Position numbers and translations under genes: made by a program. Below the pieces are notes generated by a model that made no database searches, had not been told where the DNA came from, and saw only the letters and a program-made list of their open reading frames with translations. Shown piece after piece: positions 1 to 7,543 of a DNA stretch of 15,564 nt. Origin of the DNA: Acetobacteraceae bacterium (GTDB lineage: Bacteria; Pseudomonadota; Alphaproteobacteria; Acetobacterales; Acetobacteraceae). The stretch's first letter is position 1, and the number at the start of each line of letters is the position of its first letter. The stretch is from contig CANJXD010000080.1 of assembly GCA_947478535.1 (NCBI GenBank), positions 1 through 15,564 on the forward strand, written 5' to 3'.

Positions 1-198
1 ATCGGCATCCAGCCCGGCATAGGACCCGCGGCTGTCCATCACGCCGAAGCCGGGCGCGCCAGGATGCCCGCCGCAATCGACCACGCCCTTGGCGCGCACC
101 GCCGTCAGGGTGGGGCCAGGGGCGACGACGGTCTGCGCCATGGCGGGAAGCGCCATCAGCACCGCGGCCGCGAAGGCCGTCAGGCTCCGTTTGATCAT
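1..198 (-). CDS. Amino-acid ABC transporter substrate-binding protein, AapJ-like (N-terminal part, cut by window edge)
   Basis: Only the first 66 codons are inside the window; the gene runs off the left edge. The protein begins with a signal peptide (MIKRS, a hydrophobic Ala/Leu stretch, probable cleavage after AMA at residue 21). The mature start carries the features of general L-amino-acid-binding proteins of the AapJ/BztA type: TLTAVRAKGVVDCGG, then PGFGVMDSRG and YAGLDAD. Such proteins capture amino acids in the periplasm for an ABC transporter. The ATG overlaps the stop of the TRAP permease upstream as ATGA, and GGAGA lies 5 bases before the ATG, so translation is probably coupled. An ABC-type receptor coupled to a TRAP permease is odd. 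Whether AapQMP-type permeases follow cannot be seen. The family call is good; ligand and length are unknown. Confidence 0.85.
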   Translation of the reverse strand, partial: MIKRSLTAFAAAVLMALPAMAQTVVAPGPTLTAVRAKGVVDCGGHPGAPGFGVMDSRGSYAGLDAD

Positions 199-2108
199 GC
201 GGTTTCTCCCTGTTTCTGCCTTGCGGCTTTGCCGCCGGCCCATTGCCATGCCGCGATGCCGCCGAGCGTGGCGGCAGCCAGCAGGAATCGCGTCCCGTCA
301 TCCAGCACATGCGCGAAGGCGGCGGCGAGGCCCGCGCCCGCCATCAACAGGCGGATCACCCAGCCGGTGCGGGCCAACAGGAAGCCGGCATAGCTGGCGG
401 TGATGAGGGTGAGCGCCATCACCTGGATGCCGGTCGCCATGACGATATCGAGCAGCGAGCCCCGCAGCATGATCCCGGGGTCATAGATGAAGGCGAAGCC
501 CACGGTGAAGCCGGCGATACCGAATCGCGTGGCGTGCACGCTGGTGATGGTGGGGCTGGATTTGGCGATGGCCGCCGCCGCGAAGGCCGCCGCCGCCACC
601 GGGGGCGTCGCATCCGCGATCACCGCGAAATAGAAGGTGAAGAGATGCGCGGCCAGCGGGTCCACCCCGATCGAGCGGCCGAGTTCCAGCACCTGCGGCA
701 CGCCGATGGCCGCGGCGATGATGTAGGACGGCGTCGTCGGGATCCCGAGGCCAAGCACCAGCACCGTCAGCGCCAGCAGCACCAGCAGCACGCCCAGATT
801 GCCGTCCGCCAGCCCCTTGATGATGCCGCCGAAGGCCACGACCATGCCAGTGGCCGTCAGCGCGGAGACGACGATGCCGGCGCCGGCGATGGAAACCGCG
901 AGCGGCGCCATGGTCAGCCCCGCCTGGGCGAAGCTCTCGACGATGTCCCGCAGGCTCATCCGCGACCGCTTCTTCAGCATCGCGACCAGCACCATGGCGA
1001 CGGTGGCGCAGAAGGCGGCGTAGTTGCCGGACCAGCGTTCCATCATGAGGTAGACGAGCACGGCGATGGGCAGCGCCAGGTGCACATCGGCCAGCACTTC
1101 GCGCCAAGCCGGGATGTCCTTCAGCGGCATGCCCGTCATGCCAAGCTTCTTCGCCTCGAAATGCACGGCGGCGAGGATGGCGAAGTAGTAGAGAACGGCG
1201 CCAAGCGCCGCGGCGACCACGATGTCGCCGTAGGGGATGTTGGTGATTTCCGCCATCACGAAGGCGGCCGCCCCCATCACCGGCGGCATCAGCGCGCCGC
1301 CGACGGAGGCCGCGGCCTCGATGCCGCCCGCGACGGCGGGCTTGTAGCCGATGCGGGTCATCAGCGGGATGGTCATGGCGCCCGTGGTGATGACGTTGGA
1401 CACGGAACTGCCGCTCATCGTCCCGAACAGGCCGGAGGTGATGACGGCGACCTTGGCCGGCCCGCCGGTATAGCGCCCGGCCAGCGCGGCGCCGAGGTTG
1501 CTGAACAGCCGCCCCGTGCCGCTGCCCTGCATGAAACTGCCGAACAGGATGAAGACGGCAATCGTCGTGGCCACGATGCCGGTCAGCGGGCCATAGACAC
1601 CGCCCGCCGTCGGCACGAGCCAGGCGGACTCGATGATCTCAGATGGGGTGAAGGGCCGGGCGTTGAAAATGCCAGGCACCAGGTAGCCCCACTGCATATA
1701 GGCGAGGCTGCCCGCGACCATCCAGGCGAGGCCAGGCTCCACCGCGCGGCGGGTGGCTTCCAGCAGGGTGATGATGCAGGTGATGCCGAGCGCCATCATC
1801 AGCGGCGTGAAGGGATCGACGTATTCCATGCGGTCCGCGACCGCCATCCAGTTCCACATCACCCAGGCATGCGGGACGGCCGAGGCCACCGCCCATCCCC
1901 AATCGAGCAGCGATGGCCGGTCCGCCGGGGATTTCCCGGGCCGCGCGGGATAGAGCAGGAACAGGATCGGCACGAAGACGAGCAGGTGGAACCCGCGCAT
2001 CTGGATCGGCTCGGGGAACCCCACGGCGCCAAAATACAGATGGACCGCGGCGGCTGCCGCGGCCCATGCCCAACACACCCACTTCAGTGGGCCCGAAAGT
2101 TCACGCAT
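195..2108 (-). CDS. TRAP transporter fused permease, TAXI type (4TM + 12TM fusion)
   Basis: This 637-residue membrane protein is the permease of a tripartite ATP-independent periplasmic transporter in which the small and large membrane subunits are fused. These carriers import carboxylates or related solutes using an ion gradient. Residues 1-115 hold about four hydrophobic segments (near 11-30, 39-55, 72-90, 104-118), the small-subunit equivalent. The rest is the DctM-like domain, with typical motifs GLFGTMSGSSVSNV (227-240) and EAAASVGGALMPPVMG (264-279), and many further hydrophobic helices. The length is at the short end for such fusions. The ATG at 2108 follows the receptor stop by 28 bases; no convincing Shine-Dalgarno sequence precedes it, so the exact start is less sure than the family. 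The 3' end overlaps the AapJ-like gene by 4 bases. The partner receptor is the adjacent TAXI protein; the substrate is unknown. Confidence 0.93.
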   Translation of the reverse strand: MRELSGPLKWVCWAWAAAAAAVHLYFGAVGFPEPIQMRGFHLLVFVPILFLLYPARPGKSPADRPSLLDWGWAVASAVPHAWVMWNWMAVADRMEYVDPFTPLMMALGITCIITLLEATRRAVEPGLAWMVAGSLAYMQWGYLVPGIFNARPFTPSEIIESAWLVPTAGGVYGPLTGIVATTIAVFILFGSFMQGSGTGRLFSNLGAALAGRYTGGPAKVAVITSGLFGTMSGSSVSNVITTGAMTIPLMTRIGYKPAVAGGIEAAASVGGALMPPVMGAAAFVMAEITNIPYGDIVVAAALGAVLYYFAILAAVHFEAKKLGMTGMPLKDIPAWREVLADVHLALPIAVLVYLMMERWSGNYAAFCATVAMVLVAMLKKRSRMSLRDIVESFAQAGLTMAPLAVSIAGAGIVVSALTATGMVVAFGGIIKGLADGNLGVLLVLLALTVLVLGLGIPTTPSYIIAAAIGVPQVLELGRSIGVDPLAAHLFTFYFAVIADATPPVAAAAFAAAAIAKSSPTITSVHATRFGIAGFTVGFAFIYDPGIMLRGSLLDIVMATGIQVMALTLITASYAGFLLARTGWVIRLLMAGAGLAAAFAHVLDDGTRFLLAAATLGGIAAWQWAGGKAARQKQGETA

Positions 2109-2136
2109 CCCGGCGTGCTAGAAGACCGACGGCCAA

Positions 2137-3138
2137 TCAGGCCGCCGGCATCACGCCGGCTTCGCGGAAGGCGCGCGCGGCGCCGGGGTGCAGCGGCAGG
2201 CCGTTGTACTTCCAGGCCTCCCGCGGGTCGAAGGCGGCGCAGGAGGCGTGGATCTGCGTCAGCCGCGGGCCGGCATGCTTGATCAGCGTCTTCGTGATGC
2301 CATAGGCCACCGGCTCCGGCAGCGAATTGTGCACCATGATGACGGTGTCCATCGTCGTCACCGTCAGGTCCGTGGTCTGGCCGAGGCTCGGATAGGTGTT
2401 CGCCGGCAGGACGCCCTGGTTGTAGGCGTAGACCTCCGCGAGGTGCTTGCGGACATCCTCCGGCCAGGCGACGACGCGGGACGGACGGCGGCCCTGGCCG
2501 ATTTCGGTCAGGATCGCGGCCGGCTTGGCCAGCGCGGCGTAGAGGTAGTCGACCTGCCCGTCATTATAGGCGGCGGCGATGTCGGCGTAGGAGCCGTTGA
2601 GGTAGCGGCCGCCGCTGGCGCGGATCGCATCCGGCGTCGTGCCATAGAACTTCAGGATGCGCTGCAGCGTCATCTCATCGGTCGAGGAACGCTGCGGGCA
2701 GGCGATCTTGAGCCCGCGCTGGGTCAGGATTTCCCGCATCCCTTCCGGCCCGGCATCGGCGCGGCGGATCAGGTTGTGCTCGGTCGGGCTGTAGCCGACG
2801 CCGAGGCTCGACATCGTCTCATGCTTGACGGAGTAGGGTTCTTCCCCGCGCCGGGCCGCGGCGGCGAAGGCATCGATGCCGAAGCCGACCTGGGACTGGT
2901 TGTTGTTCACGCGGGTCGAATTGGCGAGGCCGCCGCCCGGGACAACGCGCAGACGGATATCCGGGAATTCCTCCGCGACGAGGGAGGAGAAGCCGGCGGC
3001 GATGGTGTACCAGCCACCGCCCACGGACCCCGCCACGAATTCATAGGCCTGCTGCGCCCGCGCGGTGCGGATGAACGGCAGGGACAGCGCGGCGCCGCCC
3101 AGCAGAAGCGCGCCTCGGCGCGTGATGACATTGGCCAT
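2137..3138 (-). CDS. TAXI family TRAP transporter solute receptor
   Basis: This 333-residue periplasmic protein is the probable receptor for the fused TRAP permease directly downstream. The start at MANVITRRG is chosen because GGGAGG lies about 7 bases upstream and it gives a clean signal peptide; in-frame starts further upstream have no such site. Residues 1-28 form a twin-arginine-like signal (TRRGALLLGG, cleavage near ARAQ). The mature N-terminus (EFVAGSVGGGWYTIAAG, followed by PGGGLANSTRVNNNQSQVG) is characteristic of the TAXI family (TRAP-associated extracytoplasmic immunogenic proteins). TAXI proteins work with fused permeases, which agrees with the neighbour. Family members bind glutamate, 2-oxoglutarate or other carboxylates, but nothing here fixes the ligand. 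The gene ends 28 bases before the permease, so the two are almost certainly co-transcribed. Confidence 0.92.
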   Translation of the reverse strand: MANVITRRGALLLGGAALSLPFIRTARAQQAYEFVAGSVGGGWYTIAAGFSSLVAEEFPDIRLRVVPGGGLANSTRVNNNQSQVGFGIDAFAAAARRGEEPYSVKHETMSSLGVGYSPTEHNLIRRADAGPEGMREILTQRGLKIACPQRSSTDEMTLQRILKFYGTTPDAIRASGGRYLNGSYADIAAAYNDGQVDYLYAALAKPAAILTEIGQGRRPSRVVAWPEDVRKHLAEVYAYNQGVLPANTYPSLGQTTDLTVTTMDTVIMVHNSLPEPVAYGITKTLIKHAGPRLTQIHASCAAFDPREAWKYNGLPLHPGAARAFREAGVMPAA

Positions 3139-3211
3139 GTTAGGCCTCCCTTCTCTCCAGATGGTGGGATCATGCGCGGCAATGGTGGCCGGCGGCAAGG
3201 GCCGGGCGAGG

Positions 3212-3826
3212 TCAGCCGGGCGCCTCCACCCCGAAATCATGCACCAGCGCCGGCTGGGCGCAGGCGGCATGGGCGGCGGCGAACTCCGCCTCCGTCACGC
3301 CATGCGGCACGAGGATGGGGGCAAGCTGGCGAAACGCGTAGGCGGCATCCTCCGCATGGCGGGGGAAAGCCAGCAGCACATGCGGCAGGCCCAGTTCCGC
3401 GAGCGAGCACATCAGCGCGTGGTTTACTTCCAGCAACGCCTGTTCCTGGGTCTGGCCCGGCCGCAGCAGCCATTCGCCACCGCGCGCGGCACCCGCTTCC
3501 GCCGCCCGCCGCCGGCTGGCCGCCGCCGCATCCAGCCGGCGGACCGGCACGATGACGGAGCGCACCTTCAGCGCGCCGCTGCCCACCAGCTTCGGCAGGC
3601 GCAGCGACAGCAGCGGCTTCTTCACCACATAAGGCCAGTCCGCCATCGTATCGAGTCCAGGCTCCAGCCCGGCATGGGAAATGGGGTCCACCTTCCGCAT
3701 CGCCGCCTGGGGCGTGTAGCCGGTATCGAAGCCGAGATGGGTCAGCACCTGCACCAGCAGCGTCGTCCCCGCCCGCCCGGTGCCCGTGATGATGAGATGC
3801 CCGCCTGACTTGTCTTTCCGGTCCAT
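3212..3826 (-). CDS. Short sulfotransferase-like P-loop protein
   Basis: This 204-residue cytosolic protein has the two nucleotide-binding signatures of PAPS-dependent sulfotransferases. A P-loop, GTGRAGTTLL, lies at residues 15-24 after a short beta strand, and a 3'-phosphate-binding-like segment, VPVRRLDAAAAS (93-104), follows with an R-x-x-D-x-x-x-x-S layout. Sulfotransferases move a sulfuryl group from PAPS to a hydroxyl or amine; the acceptor cannot be guessed. The protein is clearly shorter than the usual 250-300 residues, and its C-terminal half is poorly conserved, so it may be a reduced or nucleotide-binding-only variant. The start MDRKDKSGG is preferred because GGAAGGA lies just upstream; an in-frame ATG 14 codons earlier lacks such a site. 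It precedes the TAXI/TRAP genes by 73 bases on the same strand and might share their transcript. It diverges from the binding-protein genes at 3976. Confidence 0.7.
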   Translation of the reverse strand: MDRKDKSGGHLIITGTGRAGTTLLVQVLTHLGFDTGYTPQAAMRKVDPISHAGLEPGLDTMADWPYVVKKPLLSLRLPKLVGSGALKVRSVIVPVRRLDAAAASRRRAAEAGAARGGEWLLRPGQTQEQALLEVNHALMCSLAELGLPHVLLAFPRHAEDAAYAFRQLAPILVPHGVTEAEFAAAHAACAQPALVHDFGVEAPG

Positions 3827-3975
3827 GCGCGTCCTTCCGATGCCTCGGCAGTAGTCAAGGCGCCGCACTTCGGCAAGCGCGGCGCAAGCCGCCGGAGTTC
3901 GACAAGCGAGGCGCTTGCATGCGCGGCCCCCACGCCGCCATGCTCGGCGGCCCCTTCCCGCTGGAGCCTCCCCCG
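3827..3975. promoter_or_regulatory. Divergent intergenic region between sulfotransferase-like and peptide-binding-protein genes
   Basis: These 149 bases separate two divergently read genes and should hold promoters for both. A degenerate 17-base direct repeat is visible: TTCGGCAAGCGCGGCGC at 3869-3885 and TTCGACAAGCGAGGCGC at 3898-3914, matching at 15 of 17 positions and offset by 29 bases. The second copy runs into a perfect inverted repeat, CAAGCG-AGG-CGCTTG (3903-3917). I see no convincing -35/-10 pair, and GC content makes chance repeats more likely. An in-frame ATG at 3919 could extend the plus-strand gene, but a better Shine-Dalgarno (GGAG) stands before 3976. Confidence 0.4.
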
Positions 3976-5562
3976 ATGCGTCGTCGCAGCCTGCTCGCCG
4001 GCCTGGCCGCCGCCCCCGTCTTCCGCACCGCCGCGCCGGCGCTCGCCCAGGGCGCCGCCGCGCACACGCTGCGCTACATGCCGCAGGCCGATGTCACCTC
4101 GCTCGATCCGATGAGCACCACCAGCTACGGCGTCCGCAACCACGGCCATATGTGCTGGGACACGCTGTACGGACCGGATGAGAGCTTCACCATGCGCCCG
4201 CAATTGTGCGAGGGGCATGTGGTGGAGGATGACGGGCTGCGCTGGGTGTTCACGCTGCGCGCCGGCATCCGCTTCCACGACAATGAACCGATCCGCGCCA
4301 GCGACGCCGTCGCCTCCATCGCCCGCTGGTCGGCGCGCGATACCATCGGCCAGACGCTGCGCGAGCGCACGGCGGAGATGCGGGCGCTGGATGACCGGCG
4401 CTTCGAGATCCGGCTGAAGCAGAAATTCGGCCCGATGCTGGAAGCCCTGGGCAAGCCCAGCAGCTACCCCTGCTTCATCTTCCCCGAGCGTTTCGCGACG
4501 GTCGATCCCGCCCGCCCCTTCACCGAGGTCGTGGGTTCCGGCCCCTATCGCTTCGTCGCGGCGGAACGGCTTTCGGGCGCGCGGGCGGTCTATCAGCGGT
4601 TTGAGGGCTATGTGCCGAACCCGCGCCCGGCGAGCCTGCTGGGCGGGGCGAAGATGGCGCATTTCGAACGCGTGGTCTTCGGCTGGATCCCCGATCCCGG
4701 CACCGTCGCAGCGGCGCTGCAGGCCGGCGAGATCGACATGTACGAACAGGTGGCGCCGGATTTGCGCGGCGTGCTGGCGCGGCATCGCGACGTGGTGCTG
4801 GACCGCATCGATGCCGGCGGCATCGTGGCGCATCTGCGCTTCAACCAGTTGCACCCGCCCTTCGACAATCCGGCCGTGCGCCGGGCGCTGCTGCATTCGA
4901 TCGACCAGGCGGACTTCATGTCCGCCATCATGGGCACGGATCGCCGGCTCTGGTCCGATGGCATCGGCGCCTTCCCCACCGCTTCCCCGCTCGCGAATGA
5001 CGAGGGGATGGGCGTGCTGACGGCGCCGCGCAGCACCGACCGCGCGCGGGAAGCGCTGCGCGCGGCGGGCTACGCGAACACCCCCGTGGCGGTGCTGCAC
5101 CCCACCGATGTCACCAACAACAACGCGATGACCTCGGTGCTAGTCGATGTGATGAAGCGCAGCGGTCTGAACGCCGAGAGCCTGACCAGCGACTGGGCGA
5201 CGGTGCTGCAACGCCGCTCCAACCAGAACGTCCCGGCGCAGGGCGGCTGGAACGCGCTGATCGTGCTGTTCGGCGGCGTCGATCTCGGCAATCCCGGCGT
5301 GCACCCATTGCTGCGCGCCCATGGCCGCCAGGCCTGGTTCGGCTGGCCGACGAGCCCGGCGCTGGAAACGCTGCGGGAGGAATGGCTCGAAGCCGCCGAC
5401 CTCGACGCGCAGAAGCCGATCGCGCGGCGCATCCAGGCGGCGCTGTGGGCGGATACGCCCTATATTCCGCTCGGCCAGTACTACGTCGATGCGGCGTATC
5501 GCCGTGGACTGACCGGCATCCAGAAGGGCATCACCCTGCCGCTGAACATCCGGCGGGGCTGA
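3976..5562 (+). CDS. ABC transporter substrate-binding protein, family 5 (peptide/nickel type)
   Basis: This 528-residue exported protein belongs to the SBP_bac_5 family, which binds oligopeptides, nickel complexes, opines or other solutes for Dpp/Opp-type ABC transporters. The start MRRRSLLAG is preferred over the ATG 19 codons upstream because it begins directly with a twin-arginine-like signal peptide (probable cleavage after ALA at residue 24) and has GGAG about 10 bases upstream. Family features in order are: LDPMSTTSYG early in the mature protein, the GHVVEDDGLRWVFTLRAGIRFHDNEPI segment near one third, a VGSGPYRFV motif, and NPAVRRALLHSIDQADF in the centre. The length is typical. No permease or ATPase gene lies beside it; a second binding protein follows 25 bases downstream, probably in the same transcript. 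The ligand is unknown. Confidence 0.92.
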   Translation: MRRRSLLAGLAAAPVFRTAAPALAQGAAAHTLRYMPQADVTSLDPMSTTSYGVRNHGHMCWDTLYGPDESFTMRPQLCEGHVVEDDGLRWVFTLRAGIRFHDNEPIRASDAVASIARWSARDTIGQTLRERTAEMRALDDRRFEIRLKQKFGPMLEALGKPSSYPCFIFPERFATVDPARPFTEVVGSGPYRFVAAERLSGARAVYQRFEGYVPNPRPASLLGGAKMAHFERVVFGWIPDPGTVAAALQAGEIDMYEQVAPDLRGVLARHRDVVLDRIDAGGIVAHLRFNQLHPPFDNPAVRRALLHSIDQADFMSAIMGTDRRLWSDGIGAFPTASPLANDEGMGVLTAPRSTDRAREALRAAGYANTPVAVLHPTDVTNNNAMTSVLVDVMKRSGLNAESLTSDWATVLQRRSNQNVPAQGGWNALIVLFGGVDLGNPGVHPLLRAHGRQAWFGWPTSPALETLREEWLEAADLDAQKPIARRIQAALWADTPYIPLGQYYVDAAYRRGLTGIQKGITLPLNIRRG

Positions 5563-5572
5563 GAACCACCGA

Positions 5573-5580
5573 GGGGGGGG
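5573..5580 (+). repeat. G8 homopolymer inside a ribosome binding site
   Basis: Eight consecutive G residues form the Shine-Dalgarno region of the gene starting at 5588, with 7 bases between the tract and the ATG. Tracts of this length can gain or lose a base by slipped-strand mispairing. Here that would alter ribosome binding strength or spacing rather than reading frame. No evidence of variation can be seen in a single sequence. Confidence 0.6.
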
Positions 5581-5587
5581 AACAATC

Positions 5588-6406
5588 ATGAAAAGACGCA
5601 TGCTGCTGGGCGCCACGCTGGCGCTCGGCGCGATGCCCGCGCGGGCACAGGGCGTGGATGCCGCGACGCGGGCGGAATTGCTGCCGACCGGCGCTCTGCG
5701 GGTCGGCATCGGCGTCGGTCCTGTCGCTTCCGCCTTCTGGGCGATGCGCCAGCCCGATGGCAGCGCCAAGGGCGTGACGGTGGTGCTGGCGGAGGAAGCG
5801 GCAAAGCGCCTCGGCGTGACGCTGGCCCTGCTGCCGATGGCGTCCTCCGGCGAGGTGACGAATGCTGGCGCGGGGCCCAACCCGGCCTGGGACCTGTCCT
5901 TCATGCCGGTCGATGCCGAGCGCGCGGCGCGGCTCGCCTTCGGGCCGGATTTCTACCTTTCGACCAGCACCTACCTCGTCCCCGCCGGCAGCACGCTGAC
6001 GCGGGTGGAGCAGGTGAACGCGCCGGGGGTGCGGGTGCTGGGAGTGGCCAATACGACGACGATCCGCGCCGCGCAGCGCGCCCATCCTCTGGCAACCTTC
6101 ACCATGACCGTGGGCGCGGATGAGATGGTGGAAAGGCTGCGCCGCGGCGAGGCGGATGCCGTGGCACTCGGCCGCGAATCACTGGACAGCCTGCTGCCCC
6201 GCCTGCCCGGGGCGCGCATCGTGGAAGGCCATTTCCATGCGCTGGGCACCGCCATCGCCGTGCCGCGTGGCCGGCCGCTGGCCCTGGCCTGGGCGCGCGA
6301 CTTCATCGAGGAGGCGAAGCGGGACGGCACGGTGCGCCGGGCGCTCGATTCCATGGGGATCGGCGGGCCGGTCGCACCAGCGGGCAGCTTTACCGCCGGC
6401 GCCTGA
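5588..6406 (+). CDS. Periplasmic solute-binding protein, family 3-like
   Basis: This 272-residue exported protein looks like a type II periplasmic binding protein of the SBP_bac_3 group (amino-acid or small-polar-solute receptors of ABC systems). A signal peptide covers residues 1-20 (MKRRMLLG, cleavage after ARA before QG). The mature domain has the typical order: TGALRVGIGVG, KGVTVVLAEEAAKRLGV, WDLSFMPVD with RLAFGPDFYLSTSTYLVP, then GVRVLGVANTTT and the helical RRGEADAVALGRESLDSLL segment. The usual final KDGT-like motif appears as KRDGTVRRALDSMG. It starts 25 bases after the family 5 binding protein, behind the G8 ribosome binding site, so the pair is probably one transcript. No permease is adjacent. 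A PhnD- or NMT1-type receptor is possible but less likely. Confidence 0.8.
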   Translation: MKRRMLLGATLALGAMPARAQGVDAATRAELLPTGALRVGIGVGPVASAFWAMRQPDGSAKGVTVVLAEEAAKRLGVTLALLPMASSGEVTNAGAGPNPAWDLSFMPVDAERAARLAFGPDFYLSTSTYLVPAGSTLTRVEQVNAPGVRVLGVANTTTIRAAQRAHPLATFTMTVGADEMVERLRRGEADAVALGRESLDSLLPRLPGARIVEGHFHALGTAIAVPRGRPLALAWARDFIEEAKRDGTVRRALDSMGIGGPVAPAGSFTAGA

Positions 6407-6410
6407 GCCT

Positions 6411-6453
6411 CTGCCGGGGACGACATGGCGCTGTGTCATGTCGTCCCCGGCAG
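6411..6453 (+). terminator. Perfect 17-bp hairpin after the family 3 binding-protein gene
   Basis: CTGCCGGGGACGACATG (6411-6427) and CATGTCGTCCCCGGCAG (6437-6453) are exact reverse complements around a 9-base loop, starting 4 bases after the stop of the upstream gene. Such a stem would stop or slow transcription or protect the mRNA 3' end. No T tract follows, so it is not a classical intrinsic terminator. The strongly unequal position, right after a stop and before a new promoter-like region, favours an end-of-transcript role. Confidence 0.65.
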
Positions 6454-6475
6454 AACGCGCCGCCCGGCACGGCAT

Positions 6476-6515
6476 TTGCTGTGCCATACCAAACCGATAT
6501 CACACGGGCGTGATA
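6476..6515 (+). promoter_or_regulatory. Candidate promoter with overlapping palindromic operator before Bug protein 1
   Basis: TATCAC-ACGGGC-GTGATA (6498-6515) is a perfect 6+6 inverted repeat with a 6-base spacer, the size of a site for a dimeric regulator. Its left arm could serve as a weak -10 (TATCAC), 16 bases from a weak -35 (TTGCTG, 6476-6481). A repressor bound here would cover the promoter of the gene starting at 6546. The sequence is AT-richer than its surroundings, which supports a regulatory role. The regulator is not identified, and promoter matches are only 3/6 and 4/6. Confidence 0.4.
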
Positions 6516-6545
6516 CACGCGCCGAGTCTGGAGACCGAACACCCC

Positions 6546-7535
6546 ATGACCACCCGGAACACCCTCGGCCGGCGCGGCCTTCTCGCCGGGTTCGCGGCCG
6601 CGCCCTTGGCCGCTCCCGCCCTCGCCCAGGCGCCGTGGGCGCCGGACCGGCCGGTGCGGCTGCTGATCGGCTTCCCGCCGGGTGGGGCCTCCGATGCCGC
6701 CGTTCGCATCATCCAGCCCAGGCTTTCAGCACTTCTCGGCCAGACCGTGGTGGTGGACAACCGCGCGGGCGCCGGCGGCAACCTGGCGGTGGAGGCCGCG
6801 GCGCGCAGCGTGCCGGATGGCACGACGCTGGTTTCCGCCAATATCGGCACGCTGGCAGTGAACCCGGCCCTGTTGAAGACCATGCCCTTCGACCCGATCG
6901 CCGACCTCGCGCCGCTGTCGCTGATCTTCAATGCGACGAATGTGCTGGTGGTCCCGGCTTCCAAGCCCTTCCGGAGCGTGGCGGACCTCATCGCGGCGGC
7001 GAAGGCCGGGCCGGAGACCATCACCTATGGCACGGGCGGCGTCGGGTCCCCCGGCCATCTCTGCGGCATCCTGCTCGACAAGATCGCCGGCACGAAGACG
7101 GTCGCCGTGCCCTATCGCGGCGGCGGGCCGCAGATGCTGGGCCTGGTCGCGGCGGAGCATGATTTCTCCTTCTCGCCCATGGGCACGGTGACGAGCCACA
7201 TCGAGGCGGGGACGATCCGCGCACTCGGCGTCAGCACCCGCGGGCGGGCGCCGGAACTGCCGGCGGTGCCCACGATGATCGAGGCCGGGCTAGCGGATTT
7301 CGAGGTGCTGAACTGGGACGGCATCCTGGTGCCGAAGGCAACCCCGGCGCCGATCCGCGAACGCCTGGGCGCGGTGATCCGCCAGGTGCTGGCGGAGCCG
7401 GAGATCGTGGCGGATTTCGCCAAGCGCGGGCTGACGCCGCGGCCGACGACGGAAGCGCAATTCGCCGCCCAGCTCGCCGCGGACAGCACGACCTGGCAGG
7501 CGCTGATCCGCGCGGCGGGGATCGAGCCGAGCTGA
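6546..7535 (+). CDS. Tripartite tricarboxylate transporter substrate-binding protein (Bug/TctC family), copy 1
   Basis: This 329-residue periplasmic receptor belongs to the Bug/TctC family, whose members bind carboxylic acids (citrate, aromatic acids, nicotinate and others) for TctAB-type secondary transporters or act as sensors. A signal peptide with twin arginine (GRRGLLAGF) ends after ALA at residue 27. Family signatures follow: WAPDRPVRLLIGFPPGG (31-47), VVDNRAGAGGN (69-79), SANIGTLAVNPAL, PFDPIADLAPLSL and the VPYRGGGPQM loop. The start at MTTRN is preferred; the reading frame is open further upstream, but only as an overlap with the previous gene and across its hairpin. The gene stands alone between the palindromic promoter region and the terminator hairpin at 7544. 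No TctA or TctB is in the window; the ligand is unknown. Confidence 0.93.
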   Translation: MTTRNTLGRRGLLAGFAAAPLAAPALAQAPWAPDRPVRLLIGFPPGGASDAAVRIIQPRLSALLGQTVVVDNRAGAGGNLAVEAAARSVPDGTTLVSANIGTLAVNPALLKTMPFDPIADLAPLSLIFNATNVLVVPASKPFRSVADLIAAAKAGPETITYGTGGVGSPGHLCGILLDKIAGTKTVAVPYRGGGPQMLGLVAAEHDFSFSPMGTVTSHIEAGTIRALGVSTRGRAPELPAVPTMIEAGLADFEVLNWDGILVPKATPAPIRERLGAVIRQVLAEPEIVADFAKRGLTPRPTTEAQFAAQLAADSTTWQALIRAAGIEPS

Positions 7536-7543
7536 GTCCTGGA

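Noticed and set aside
243..2282. Open reading frame of 679 codons on the plus strand opposite the TRAP permease
   Set aside because: The product is a low-complexity His/Arg/Gly/Asp-rich chain, the typical antisense shadow of a GC-rich gene. The minus-strand permease has clear family motifs and membrane segments.
3742..5100. Open reading frame of 452 codons on the minus strand opposite the family 5 binding protein
   Set aside because: Arg/His/Gly-rich with no recognisable motif; it overlaps both the sulfotransferase start and a clear plus-strand gene.
6411..6453. Classical intrinsic terminator
   Set aside because: The stem is perfect, but no T tract follows on either strand, so only a general end-of-transcript role is proposed.
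6120..6545. N-terminal extension of Bug 1 by 142 codons
   Set aside because: It would overlap the family 3 receptor gene and cross the 17-bp hairpin, and it would bury the signal peptide that begins at 6546.
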